Below the pieces are notes generated by a model. That model worked only from the letters and a program-made list of their open reading frames with translations. It searched no databases and was not told the DNA's origin. Made by a program: the position numbers and the translations under genes. Below are positions 1 to 8,901 of a stretch of 64,000 nt of DNA, one piece after another; positions within the stretch are counted from its first letter, which is position 1, and each line of letters starts with the position of its first letter. Source of the DNA: JALZVT01 sp964611345 (lineage in GTDB: Bacteria > Pseudomonadota > Gammaproteobacteria > Pseudomonadales > Azotimanducaceae); assembly GCA_964611345.1 (NCBI GenBank), contig CAZSYU010000005.1, positions 24,771-88,770 of the forward strand, written 5' to 3'.

Positions 1-640
1 GTTTCAAAACACCGCGATGGCGGCCACCAAAATTGGAAAAGTTCAAATTTAGCGTCAGTTCACTGGGCGATACACCAAACCCACGCAACGCAACCGATGC
101 TTCTAGCTCTAGTTGATCGCTGTGCCAAAGCAAACTTAGCCAGTCGAAATTATTCTCGATTGGTTTTCGCCCTTCTAGCGTCCAAACACCAGCCTCGTCC
201 TGCACCAACGCCAATCTCACGCGCTCGGCAGCCGCGTTGTGAAACACAACACGATTGCGGGCCAAACTTTCAAGCGTGTCGACTTCAGCCCAGGTCGCAC
301 CAAGCTGCACGCCAGGCCCAGTCAGGCTCTCAACTCTTAGAATTGGATCAAAAAAGCGCCAATCACCAGAGAGTCCCTTGATGGCAATTCCATGCTCGCT
401 AAGCGTCGCATTCAGGCGTGGCTCCAACCGTTCGAGGTTGGCGAATAAAATTCGGCCACCCAACTGGCCGATGGCACCGACTAACAGAATCACGGTAACG
501 AGAATAAACAGCGGCCGGACAATATATGCCGCAATACCGACATCAGCCTCGACATAAGCCCCAACATTAGAACCAGCATTAACAGGCGCCGGCTCTGTAG
601 TGGCTACCTGGCTGGGATTTGTAGGTGTCTGGTTATTCAT
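1..640 (-). CDS. yhdP: YhdP-like AsmA-family envelope protein, N-terminal part (cut by window edge)
   Basis: The minus strand is open from an ATG at 638-640 to the window edge, about 213 codons without a stop. A hydrophilic N-terminus of about 33 residues precedes one membrane segment (residues about 40-60), followed by a region with the motif GLSGDWRFFDPILRVESL, like the start of YhdP/TIGR02099 proteins. These are very long inner-membrane-anchored, periplasm-spanning proteins of the AsmA group, implicated in phospholipid transport to the outer membrane. It lies 19 bases after the RNase G stop on the same strand, the order known from Pseudomonas and enterics (rng-yhdP). The family name rests on this order plus the N-terminal pattern; most of the protein lies outside the window. 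Confidence 0.75.
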   Translation of the reverse strand, partial: MNNQTPTNPSQVATTEPAPVNAGSNVGAYVEADVGIAAYIVRPLFILVTVILLVGAIGQLGGRILFANLERLEPRLNATLSEHGIAIKGLSGDWRFFDPILRVESLTGPGVQLGATWAEVDTLESLARNRVVFHNAAAERVRLALVQDEAGVWTLEGRKPIENNFDWLSLLWHSDQLELEASVALRGFGVSPSELTLNLNFSNFGGRHRGVLK

Positions 641-659
641 CAAAAAGTGAACCGACCGC

Positions 660-2132
660 CTAGCGCAGCTCAAAGGCGCCAGGGGCACCATCAGCTACGC
701 TCTGCAATTGCACCGTAACGCCAAGGTTTTGCGCAATACGGGCAAGATGTGTTGCGTCTTCGTTCAACAGTCTAGCGATCACCGGTTCACCAGCTTCCAC
801 AACAACATCTTGCCGGGGATTGATAAGCGCACTGAGCGCGCGCAACACTTCGAAGGCGACCGTTGCCGGGCGCGGCACAAGACCTGAACCTGCACAGACC
901 GCACAAGGCTCGCAGAACTGTCGCGCCAGGCTTTCTCTGGTGCGTTTGCGGCTAAGTTCAACCAGCCCGAAGTCTGACATCTCAGAGACTCGAATTCGTG
1001 CAGGGTCACTCTGGCAACCTGCACGCAACTCATCCGTAACCGCTACACGGTGCGCCGGCAACTCCATATCGATAAAGTCCACCACAATCAAACCACCAAG
1101 ATTGCGCAGACGCAGCTGCCGGGGCAGCACTGCCGCCGCTTCCAAATTGGTTTGATAAACAGTCTCTTCCAGCGAATCTGCACCGGTAAATCCACCGGTA
1201 TTCACATCGACCGTGATCATGGCCTCAGTTTGCTCAATGATGAGATAGCCCCCTGAGGGCAACCCTACCCGGGGTTTGAGTGCCGAACGAATCTGTTGTT
1301 CCACGCCGCGAGCCAAAAACAATGGCTCACTGGACTCAGCCCGTGACACGATATGCGCAAACTGCGGGAGGGTTGTTGCAATGAACTCGCTAACAGTTGT
1401 GTGCAACTGGGCGGAATCCACCTGGATCGATGTGGTAGCAGGTCCGACAAGATCTCGCAGCACCCGGATATGGGTAGGCAGGTCCCGAAACAACACATCA
1501 CCGGCTACAGCCCGCACACGACGGGCTTCGACTTCTTGCCAGACAAGTGCAAGCGCAGCCAGGTCTGTCGTCAGGTCTTCCCGACACGCGCCTTCGGCCG
1601 CCGTGCGGACAATAAAGCCGTGGCCAACGGGTAAACACGCGGCGGTCGCGCACTCACGCACCAACTCACGCAGCCGATCACGTTCTAGCGCGTTGACGAT
1701 GCGCTGCGAAACGCCGATATGCTCGCTATCCGGGGTCAAGACCAAAAATCGCGATGGCAAGGCAATATTAGTCGTGAGACGCGCACCTTTGCTGGCGATA
1801 GGATCCTTGACCACCTGCACCGGCAGCACCTGGCCTTCATGCACCAGCTGGCGAATATCAGGTGGCTCTACGGTAGCACCCAGTTCGTTCACTCGAACGC
1901 GCTCAATATCGCGGGCGTGCAGAAATCCAGGGCGCTCAAGACCCAGCTCAACGAAGGCAGCCTGCATGCCGGGCAGCACACGAACCACCTTGCCCAGGGC
2001 AATCAAACCTACCGCCGACTCGCCGTCGGTGGGGGTCGCGTGCAATTCCACCAACTGCCCCTGTACCAACACAGCCATGCGGGTTTCAAAGGGATGGGCG
2101 GAAATCAGCAGCTGCTCAGAACCTGCGTGCAT
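660..2132 (-). CDS. rng: Ribonuclease G
   Basis: 490 residues, almost exactly the length of E. coli RNase G. It cuts single-stranded RNA in 16S rRNA 5' end maturation and mRNA decay, in the cytoplasm. The N-terminus has the S1-like stretch RVLPGMQAAFVELGLERPGF (about 50-70). The catalytic metal-binding aspartates are visible in ITVDVNTGG (D309) and LIVVDFIDM (D352), and the zinc-link CEPC (C407, C410) that joins protomers is present. It lacks the long C-terminal scaffold of RNase E. It follows maf by 55 bases and precedes the yhdP-like gene, and probably belongs to the mre transcription unit. Confidence 0.97.
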   Translation of the reverse strand: MHAGSEQLLISAHPFETRMAVLVQGQLVELHATPTDGESAVGLIALGKVVRVLPGMQAAFVELGLERPGFLHARDIERVRVNELGATVEPPDIRQLVHEGQVLPVQVVKDPIASKGARLTTNIALPSRFLVLTPDSEHIGVSQRIVNALERDRLRELVRECATAACLPVGHGFIVRTAAEGACREDLTTDLAALALVWQEVEARRVRAVAGDVLFRDLPTHIRVLRDLVGPATTSIQVDSAQLHTTVSEFIATTLPQFAHIVSRAESSEPLFLARGVEQQIRSALKPRVGLPSGGYLIIEQTEAMITVDVNTGGFTGADSLEETVYQTNLEAAAVLPRQLRLRNLGGLIVVDFIDMELPAHRVAVTDELRAGCQSDPARIRVSEMSDFGLVELSRKRTRESLARQFCEPCAVCAGSGLVPRPATVAFEVLRALSALINPRQDVVVEAGEPVIARLLNEDATHLARIAQNLGVTVQLQSVADGAPGAFELR

Positions 2133-2187
2133 GGCGTAATTGGGTAGCGCTGTGATAACGGGGCCCTACTCTACCATTTGCCCTTGC

Positions 2188-2808
2188 TCATACCCCGAGG
2201 GCGCGCAGTAATAAGCGAGTTTCAACCAGTGGCAGTCCAATAACATTCGTATAACTTCCGTCAATCTTACTGACATATTCACGGGCAGCCCCTTGAATTC
2301 CGTAGCCGCCAGCCTTGTCTCTGGGTTCTCCAGAGGCCCAGTATCGCCGGGCCTCCTGAACGCTGATTGAACGGAAGCGCACGGCCGTTTGCACACAGAC
2401 GTCGCCGCGCTGGGGTGCCGCTTTTTTTTGCCCTGTCTTGAGAGGCCCTGGGCTGGAAGCACCGCTGTCACGGCGCACGCTGACCGCCGTCGCGACCACA
2501 TGTTGTCGACCGCTCAAGCGCGCAAGCATCGCGCAACCCTCCGCCTCGTCACGGGGTTTCCCGAGAATCATCCCATCCGCGATGACAATAGTGTCAGCCG
2601 TGAGTACCAGGCTATCCCGCGCCGGCGCAAGTCGGGTGACCACAGCGTCGGCCTTGGCGGCCGCCATGCGTCGCACGTATGGCAACGGAAGCTCAAACGC
2701 AGAAGGGGTTTCATCGATGTCCGCAGGCAGCACGCGGTGGGTGATTCCCAGCGAACTCAACAATTCTGTGCGCCGCGGTGAAGCTGAACCAAGGACAAAA
2801 TCAATCAT
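2188..2808 (-). CDS. maf: Maf-family nucleoside triphosphate pyrophosphatase
   Basis: 206 residues; the family removes pyrophosphate from dTTP, UTP and modified nucleotides, cleaning the pool. The N-terminal signature LGSASPRRTELL (about 6-17), LTADTIV (about 68-74) and the C-terminal KAGGYGIQG and GSYTNVIGLPL are all visible. Between TAVSVRR and VCVQTAVRFR there is an extra hydrophilic, Gly/Ser/Lys-rich stretch of some 25 residues (about 111-136) absent from typical Maf proteins of about 190-197 residues; it falls at a surface loop position. Its place between mreD and rng matches E. coli yhdE and Pseudomonas. Confidence 0.95.
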   Translation of the reverse strand: MIDFVLGSASPRRTELLSSLGITHRVLPADIDETPSAFELPLPYVRRMAAAKADAVVTRLAPARDSLVLTADTIVIADGMILGKPRDEAEGCAMLARLSGRQHVVATAVSVRRDSGASSPGPLKTGQKKAAPQRGDVCVQTAVRFRSISVQEARRYWASGEPRDKAGGYGIQGAAREYVSKIDGSYTNVIGLPLVETRLLLRALGV

Positions 2809-2839
2809 CGAACTGCAATCATCAATTAACCACGAGCTC

Positions 2840-3334
2840 TCAACGGACCCGACAGGCGGTCTCCAGATGTTCCAGCAGCACCCGCACCAGTGGCCACATC
2901 AGGGCGGACGCAAGCGCAATCACTACAAAGCCAAACTGCGCGCCCCGTTCAATCAGCAATAGCAGACCGAGCATGCGCACGCCCTCGGCGAGCAACACCA
3001 TAAAAAACAGCAAAATCGCCTGCTGTAGAGCCCCAAACATGCGCAGGCGTTCGTAGATCGACCAAGTGATGTAGGTGAACACTGCAAACAGGGCGCCGTT
3101 CAGCCCCAGCGGTTCGCCGTACAACACATCACAGACAATACCGAGCAGCCATGCCGCAACCAGACCAAAGCGCTGGGGCACCGCCAGCACCCAGAAAAAC
3201 ACGGTTAGCAACACCCAATTTGGCCGCAGCCAACCCAGCCACTGTGGCCACCACTCGGGCAAGTGCATTACTGCAAATATGAGCGCCACAATCAGCGACA
3301 ACAGAATCGCCCAGCCACCGTTAGTGGGGTTCAC
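2840..3334 (-). CDS. mreD: Rod shape-determining protein MreD
   Basis: 164 residues with about five hydrophobic membrane segments, the usual MreD size and profile. MreD is an inner-membrane partner of MreC in the elongasome that guides side-wall peptidoglycan synthesis. The start is GTG at 3332-3334, whose last bases form a GTGA overlap with the mreC stop, so the two are translationally coupled. The motif PNWVLLTVFFWVLAVPQRFG (about 38-57) and the conserved DVLYGEPLG (about 69-77) support the call. Confidence 0.95.
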   Translation of the reverse strand: MNPTNGGWAILLSLIVALIFAVMHLPEWWPQWLGWLRPNWVLLTVFFWVLAVPQRFGLVAAWLLGIVCDVLYGEPLGLNGALFAVFTYITWSIYERLRMFGALQQAILLFFMVLLAEGVRMLGLLLLIERGAQFGFVVIALASALMWPLVRVLLEHLETACRVR

Positions 3335-4230
3335 AGACCGGCACCCGGATTTGCAACAGTGGCTGTAGAGTTCGCAGGGGTGGGAGCGGGAGCCTCCGTC
3401 GGCGCATCAGTTTCGTTCGCAAACAACACAAGCACATGGCGTGATCGATCGAGCTGCGCACTTGGCCGTGCCTGTACTTGTGCAAACGCCTCCCCGTTGC
3501 CTTTCGTAACAGCGCTGACCACGCCCACCGGATATCCAGACGGAAAGCGTCCGGCAAGGCCGGAACTAACCAGCACGTCGCCCTCGCGAATGTCTGCACT
3601 GTCGGGTATGTAGTCGAGCTGTAACAAATCGAGCTGGCCACTACCAGTCACAATACCGCGCAGGTTATTACGCACCACCTGTACCGGCATGGCATGGGAG
3701 ACATCGCTAACTAACAGCACACGAGCGCTGGAGCTGGCAGTCTCCACCACCTGTCCCACCATGCCGTGTTCGTCGATCACTGCCAGACCATCGCGCAGCC
3801 CATCCCAGGTGCCTTTGTCGATCATCACCTGGTGCCGATCAACGCCCGGTAACACACCCACAATCTCGGCCACCAGCACGTCACGACCCAGGCGTTCCCG
3901 CGAACCAAGCAGCGCGCGGAGGCGGCCGTTTTCTTCGCGCACAGCCAGGTACTGCTGGGATGCCTGGGACAGCTCAAGAACCCGCCGCTCCAACACACTG
4001 ACCCGCGCCTGCAACGCGCCACGCGTTGAGATGGTGCTATCAACCCAGTCACTCGACTCCGAGGGTAGATTGGCCAAGAAATAAACAGGGCTCAGAGCAC
4101 TTGCCACCGACGCACGAAAGCCGTTAAGCCACGGCCTCGATAACTCGATGTACATGAGTGACAGCGATGCAACCAACAGGCTAACCAGGAGGTAGCCGGC
4201 GCCGGACTGTCTGAGAAATAGTGCTTTCAC
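3331..4230 (-). CDS. mreC: Rod shape-determining protein MreC
   Basis: 299 residues. A single N-terminal membrane anchor (about 10-32) is followed by a coiled coil (about 70-110, ending in REENGRLRALLG) and the paired beta-barrel domain with DKGTWDGLRDGLAVI and DGLVGQV-type repeats. A Pro/Ala/Thr-rich tail closes the protein. MreC is periplasmic, binds PBP2/RodA and links them to MreB. It starts 39 bases after the mreB stop and overlaps mreD by four bases. Confidence 0.96.
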   Translation of the reverse strand: MKALFLRQSGAGYLLVSLLVASLSLMYIELSRPWLNGFRASVASALSPVYFLANLPSESSDWVDSTISTRGALQARVSVLERRVLELSQASQQYLAVREENGRLRALLGSRERLGRDVLVAEIVGVLPGVDRHQVMIDKGTWDGLRDGLAVIDEHGMVGQVVETASSSARVLLVSDVSHAMPVQVVRNNLRGIVTGSGQLDLLQLDYIPDSADIREGDVLVSSGLAGRFPSGYPVGVVSAVTKGNGEAFAQVQARPSAQLDRSRHVLVLFANETDAPTEAPAPTPANSTATVANPGAGL

Positions 4231-4269
4231 CCGCGCAGTTTACACTTGCAGCACGCTCGCAGGCAGGCG

Positions 4270-5310
4270 TTACTCAGTAGAAAGCATGTCCGCGTTGCCA
4301 GCAGCATCCATCATTTCCAGCGCCTTGCCGCCACCGCGCGCCACACAGGTCAGCGGATCTTCGGCGATCACCACCGGCAGGCCAGTCTCTTCGGCGAGCA
4401 ACACGTCAATATCACGCAGCAGCGCGCCACCGCCGGTTAGCACCATGCCGGTTTCAGCAATATCAGAGGCAAGTTCTGGAGGGGTTTGTTCCAGCGCACT
4501 CTTAACGGCCGCGACAATCATCGCAAGCGGCTCCTGCAACGCCTCCAGAATCTCATTGGAGGTGAGCACAAAACTGCGCGGTACACCTTCGGCCAGATTG
4601 CGCCCACGCACGTCAATTTCGCGAATGTCTTTCTGCGGATAAGCAGCGCCGATTTCCTGTTTGATTCGCTCTGCTGTCGCTTCACCAACCAGGGCACCCT
4701 CGGTGCGCCGCACATAGGCAACAATAGACTCATCAAAGCGATCACCACCGACGCGAACGGTCTCGGAGTAAACCACGCCATTCAGGGAGATAACGGCAAT
4801 CTCTGTGGTGCCGCCACCAATGTCGACCACCATGGTGCCCACGGCTTCGTGGACCGGCAATCCGGCCCCGATCGCCGCTGCCATTGGCTCTTCGATCAGA
4901 CGCACATCGCGGGCTCCGGCTGAAAGTGCCGACTCCCGAATGGCGCGACGCTCAACTTCGGTTGATTTACAGGGCACACACACCAGTACACGTGGGCTGG
5001 GTCGGATGAATGCGTTCTCGTGAACTTTGGCGATGAAGTACTTGAGCATCTTCTCTGTCACCAGAAAATCAGCGATCACGCCATCTTTTAAGGGGCGAAT
5101 CGCGGTGATGTTACCGGGCGTTCTACCGAGCATGCGCTTGGCATCGAGCCCCACCGCTGCCACTACTTTCTGGTTACCCTGCTGGCGGATCGCCACCACA
5201 GAAGGCTCGTTGAGAACGATACCTTCGTCGCGAACATAGATAAGTGTGTTAGCGGTGCCGAGATCAATGGAGAGATCCCGAGAAAACAAACCGCGTATAT
5301 ATTTGAACAT
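4270..5310 (-). CDS. mreB: Rod shape-determining actin homologue MreB
   Basis: 346 residues, the canonical length. Actin-type nucleotide motifs are visible: phosphate 1 in LSIDLGTANTLIYV (about 13-26), phosphate 2 in VVDIGGGTTEIAVI (about 160-175) and MVLTGGGALLRDID (about 285-300). MreB forms membrane-associated filaments that position the cell-wall elongation complex. It is the first gene of a mreB-mreC-mreD-maf-rng unit and diverges from gatC across a 143-base gap, the same arrangement as in Pseudomonas. Confidence 0.98.
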   Translation of the reverse strand: MFKYIRGLFSRDLSIDLGTANTLIYVRDEGIVLNEPSVVAIRQQGNQKVVAAVGLDAKRMLGRTPGNITAIRPLKDGVIADFLVTEKMLKYFIAKVHENAFIRPSPRVLVCVPCKSTEVERRAIRESALSAGARDVRLIEEPMAAAIGAGLPVHEAVGTMVVDIGGGTTEIAVISLNGVVYSETVRVGGDRFDESIVAYVRRTEGALVGEATAERIKQEIGAAYPQKDIREIDVRGRNLAEGVPRSFVLTSNEILEALQEPLAMIVAAVKSALEQTPPELASDIAETGMVLTGGGALLRDIDVLLAEETGLPVVIAEDPLTCVARGGGKALEMMDAAGNADMLSTE

Positions 5311-5453
5311 TGAGTATTTCGGTGGAGTGCGGGGGTGATATAAATCCGCGCCACTCTAGCAATGGCCTGTTCCCGGGGCAACAGCAACGCCATGTTGCCA
5401 AGCACGCTTGCCAGCTCCTGTCCCGCCACATTCTTTTCCATTACCCTTCTCTC
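5311..5453. promoter_or_regulatory. Divergent control region between mreB and gatC
   Basis: The 143 bases between the divergent starts must hold promoters for the mre operon (leftward) and gatCAB (rightward), because both are first genes of their units. On the minus strand an AT-rich TTTATATC near 5338-5345 is a possible -10 for mreB, without a good -35 at the right spacing. No convincing rightward promoter could be picked by eye. Confidence 0.4.
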
Positions 5454-5756
5454 ATGAGCGAAATAAACATGGAAAAACTGACCCGGCTCGCCCATTTGCA
5501 GCTGTCAAACTCAGAGCAAGTGGCGGCACTGGCAGACCTCGAAGCAATTGTGGGCATGATCGACGCCTTTAACGCAGCAGACGTTGGCGACACAGCCCCA
5601 ATGTCCCATCCACTCGACCTACAGGCCCGCCTGCGCCCAGACGCAGCGACGGCCGAGATCGATCGGGATCGCTATCAGGCCCTGGCCCCCAGCGCGGAGG
5701 ACGGCCACTACCTGGTGCCCCAGGTGATCGACCGCGCATCGAGCGACACCCCGTGA
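5454..5756 (+). CDS. gatC: Asp-tRNA(Asn)/Glu-tRNA(Gln) amidotransferase subunit C
   Basis: 100 residues from the ATG at 5454; the frame is open further upstream, but homologues start near here (MEKLTRLAHLQLS resembles the family opening). GatC is the small stabilising subunit of the GatCAB transamidosome that converts Glu-tRNA(Gln) and/or Asp-tRNA(Asn). The C-terminal RLRPDAATAE stretch matches the R-D pattern typical of the family. The stop is nested in the GTG start of gatA (GTGA). Confidence 0.93.
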   Translation: MSEINMEKLTRLAHLQLSNSEQVAALADLEAIVGMIDAFNAADVGDTAPMSHPLDLQARLRPDAATAEIDRDRYQALAPSAEDGHYLVPQVIDRASSDTP

Positions 5757-7258
5757 CGGCGAACATTGCGGGGCCTCTGGCAAGCCTTACTGAACTGAGG
5801 AGCGGACTCGCAGCGGGCGATTTTTCGGCGCGCGAGCTGGCGGATGATTATCTGGCGCGAGTCAACGACACAGCACACCTAAACAGCTTTATTACCTTAT
5901 GTGCTGAAAGTGCACGGGAAAGTGCGCAACTCGCGGACAGCGAGCGAGCCCAGGCCAACCAGGCCCTACACCCACTGCATGGTTTGCCGATTGCGCAGAA
6001 GGATATTTTCTGCACGGCAGACATTCGCACTTCCTGCGGCTCAAAGATGCTTGCAGACTTTACCGCCCCCTACGACGCCCATGTTGTTGAGCGCTTAAAG
6101 GCCGCCGGCACAATCATGCTGGGCAAGTGCAACATGGATGAGTTCGCGATGGGTTCCTCCAACGAGAACAGTTACTTTGGCGCGGTGTTAAACCCCTGGG
6201 ACAACACTCGCGTGCCGGGCGGGTCCTCCGGTGGCTCAGCCGTCGCAGTCGCTGCCGGGCAAACGCCAGTTGCGACCGGCACCGATACCGGCGGTTCCAT
6301 TCGCCAGCCCGCGTCTTTTTGCGGCATTACCGGTATCAAACCAACCTATGGCCGGGTCTCGCGCTACGGCATGGTAGCGTTTGCCTCGTCGCTCGATCAG
6401 GGCGGTGTCTTTGCGCGCCGGGCAGATGATGCAGCCAAAGTGCTCGCCGCGATGGCAGGCTTTGATGAACGCGATTCGACCAGTGCGCAACAAGACACAA
6501 AAGATTTAGCGCGTGTCGCAGCCGAGGGACTAAGCGCGCCGACGCGTTCGCTCACGATCGGTTTACCCAAAGAATACTTTAACGATCTCGACCCGGCAGT
6601 CGCACAGCTGCTCGACGATGCACGCGAGTCGCTTGAGGCTCAAGGTCACAAAGTGTTTGATGTCGAGCTGCCCAATACAAAGTTTGCGATTCCGGCGTAC
6701 TACGTTGTTGCCGGCGCCGAGGCATCCACCAATCTGTCGCGCTACGATGGGGTCCGCTTTGGACATCGCTGTGACAACCCCAAAGACCTGCAAGACTTGT
6801 ATACGCGGTCTCGAACCGAGGGCTTTGGTGCCGAAGTGAAGCGACGCATTTTGACGGGCACCTACGCGTTGTCAGTAGGCTACTACGACGCCTATTACTT
6901 GAAGGCACAAAAACTCCGGCGCCTGATTCAGCAAGATTTTCTAAGCGCATTCGCGGCCGGTGTGGATTTACTTATGGCGCCCGTTACACCAGGCCCTGCA
7001 TTCGCGCTGGGCAATCTGACCAACGATCCCGTCAAGATGTATCAACAAGACATCTACACCGTGCCTGCAAGTCTGGCTGGCTTACCCGCTGCCAGCATCC
7101 CCTGTGGGTTTGTCGATGGACTGCCTGTGGGGATGCAACTGATCGCACCACATTTCGAGGAAGTGCAACTGCTTGAGCTGGCGCACCAATACCAAACGCT
7201 GAGCGATTGGCATCTCCAACTTCCACCTGAGAAAGATTCTGCAGGATCAGGCGCATGA
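5753..7258 (+). CDS. gatA: Asp-tRNA(Asn)/Glu-tRNA(Gln) amidotransferase subunit A
   Basis: 501 residues from a GTG overlapping the gatC stop. This is the glutaminase/amidase subunit that releases ammonia from glutamine. The amidase-signature triad is complete: K83 in IAQKDIF, cis-Ser S158 in PGGSSGGSA, nucleophile S182 in DTGGSIRQPA. The length and the C-terminal GLPAASIPCGFVDGLPVGMQ motif are standard. It is coupled to gatB by an ATGA overlap. Confidence 0.98.
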   Translation: MTANIAGPLASLTELRSGLAAGDFSARELADDYLARVNDTAHLNSFITLCAESARESAQLADSERAQANQALHPLHGLPIAQKDIFCTADIRTSCGSKMLADFTAPYDAHVVERLKAAGTIMLGKCNMDEFAMGSSNENSYFGAVLNPWDNTRVPGGSSGGSAVAVAAGQTPVATGTDTGGSIRQPASFCGITGIKPTYGRVSRYGMVAFASSLDQGGVFARRADDAAKVLAAMAGFDERDSTSAQQDTKDLARVAAEGLSAPTRSLTIGLPKEYFNDLDPAVAQLLDDARESLEAQGHKVFDVELPNTKFAIPAYYVVAGAEASTNLSRYDGVRFGHRCDNPKDLQDLYTRSRTEGFGAEVKRRILTGTYALSVGYYDAYYLKAQKLRRLIQQDFLSAFAAGVDLLMAPVTPGPAFALGNLTNDPVKMYQQDIYTVPASLAGLPAASIPCGFVDGLPVGMQLIAPHFEEVQLLELAHQYQTLSDWHLQLPPEKDSAGSGA

Positions 7259-8769
7259 GCAAACAAAACGCAGAGCAACCCGGAGAAGATTTGCACCGCT
7301 GGGGGAACTGGGAACCGGTTATCGGGGTTGAAGTTCATGTTCAGCTAGCCACCAAAAGCAAAATATTCTCGGCCAGCCCAACCGGCTACGGCGCCGCAGC
7401 CAACAGCCAGGCGAACGTTATCGACCTGGGCATGCCGGGTGTTCTGCCGGTGCTCAACGAAGGCGTTGTCCGCATGGCTATCACCTTTGGCCTGGCCATT
7501 GGCGCGCAGATTAATCGCCACTCCATATTCGATCGGAAAAACTACTTTTACCCCGACCTGCCAAAGGGTTATCAGATCAGTCAGTTCGAAGCACCCATTG
7601 TTGGGGCCGGCCAACTCACCTTCACGCTGGACGACGGCTCTGAGCGCACACTGAACATTACCCGCGCGCACCTCGAAGAAGATGCCGGTAAGTCGGTGCA
7701 CGATTTGTTTCCTGACGCCAGTGGCATCGACTTAAATCGCACGGGTACGCCACTGCTCGAAGTCGTCTCCGAGCCCGAGCTGCGTTCACCCGCCGAGGCC
7801 AGCGCTTACTTCAAAGCCTTGCACGGTCTGGTTAAAAGCCTGCGTATCTGCGATGGCAATCTGAATGAAGGCTCGATGCGTTGCGACGCCAACGTTTCAG
7901 TGCGACCACGTGGGCAAACCGAGTTGGGTGAACGTACTGAAATAAAAAACGTCAACTCGTTTCGCTTTGTAGAACGCGCCATCGAGACAGAAATTGCCCG
8001 CCAAATCGAAGTGCTCGAAGGCGGCGGCAGCATTCGCCGCGAAACCCGACTGTACGATCCAGACCGCGACGAAACTCGGTCGATGCGCGGTAAAGAGCTC
8101 TCAGACGACTATCGCTACTTTCCCGATCCCGATTTGCTGCCCCTGGTGCTCGACGAGGCAATGATCGACGAGCTGCGCAGCCAACTACCCGAGCTGCGTA
8201 CTGCGAAACGCACCCGCTACATCGCCGAGCTGGGCCTGTCGGACTACGACGCGGATGTGCTCACTCGCGACCCGGATGTCTCTCAGTACTTCGAAACCGC
8301 GGCTGAGCACGCAGGGGACGCAAAGGTGGCTGCTAACTGGGTAAACGGCGAGGTCGCAGCCGCGCTCAATAGGGCCGACTTGACGGTGGCCGACAGTCCG
8401 GTTGACGCCATCACCCTCGGGGCCCTGCTGCAACGCATCAGCGACGGCACTGTCTCGGGTAAAATCGCCAAGACCCTGTTTGAGGCACTGTGGGACGCAC
8501 CCGGGCCAAACCCAGACAAGATCGAGACCGCCCTCACACGCATCGACACGCTGATTGACGAACGCGGGCTAAAACAGGTGAGCGACAGCTCGCAACTGCA
8601 AGCACTGGTCGACCAGGTGCTGGCAGACAATCCCGACCAGGTGGCTCAGTTCAAGGCGGGCAAAGAAAAGGTGCTGGGCTTCTTTGTGGGTCAGATAATG
8701 AAGGCCACCCAGGGCAAGGCGAACCCTGGTCAGTTGAACCAGCTCCTGCGCGACACCCTGAATTCCTGA
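7255..8769 (+). CDS. gatB: Asp-tRNA(Asn)/Glu-tRNA(Gln) amidotransferase subunit B
   Basis: 504 residues. GatB phosphorylates the misacylated aminoacyl-tRNA and transfers ammonia from GatA. Family motifs: IGVEVHVQL (about 24-32), YFYPDLPKGYQISQ (about 98-111), HLEEDAGKSVH (about 139-149), NRTGTPLLEVVSEPE (about 162-176). The C-terminal helical/YqeY-like tail ends with GKANPGQLNQLLRDTL. It overlaps gatA by ATGA and is the last gene of the operon. Confidence 0.98.
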   Translation: MSKQNAEQPGEDLHRWGNWEPVIGVEVHVQLATKSKIFSASPTGYGAAANSQANVIDLGMPGVLPVLNEGVVRMAITFGLAIGAQINRHSIFDRKNYFYPDLPKGYQISQFEAPIVGAGQLTFTLDDGSERTLNITRAHLEEDAGKSVHDLFPDASGIDLNRTGTPLLEVVSEPELRSPAEASAYFKALHGLVKSLRICDGNLNEGSMRCDANVSVRPRGQTELGERTEIKNVNSFRFVERAIETEIARQIEVLEGGGSIRRETRLYDPDRDETRSMRGKELSDDYRYFPDPDLLPLVLDEAMIDELRSQLPELRTAKRTRYIAELGLSDYDADVLTRDPDVSQYFETAAEHAGDAKVAANWVNGEVAAALNRADLTVADSPVDAITLGALLQRISDGTVSGKIAKTLFEALWDAPGPNPDKIETALTRIDTLIDERGLKQVSDSSQLQALVDQVLADNPDQVAQFKAGKEKVLGFFVGQIMKATQGKANPGQLNQLLRDTLNS

Positions 8770-8901
8770 CCATTCGCGCGCTCGATGAGAGGCTTGTTGG
8801 GCTAACTATCCGCTATAAGGATAGAAACAACACAAATTGATACCCACATTGGCCTGTGTAAACTGACCCGCCCGGATTTCAGCCAGATCGAGACCCAGCT
8901 T

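Noticed and set aside
1276..2139. 287-codon open frame on the plus strand
   Set aside because: Antisense to RNase G; Ser/Arg/Thr-rich composition typical of a shadow frame in GC-rich DNA.
8806..8824. Hairpin CTATCC/GGATAG after gatB as a terminator
   Set aside because: Short stem with only three GC-type pairs per arm and no T-run on the plus strand.
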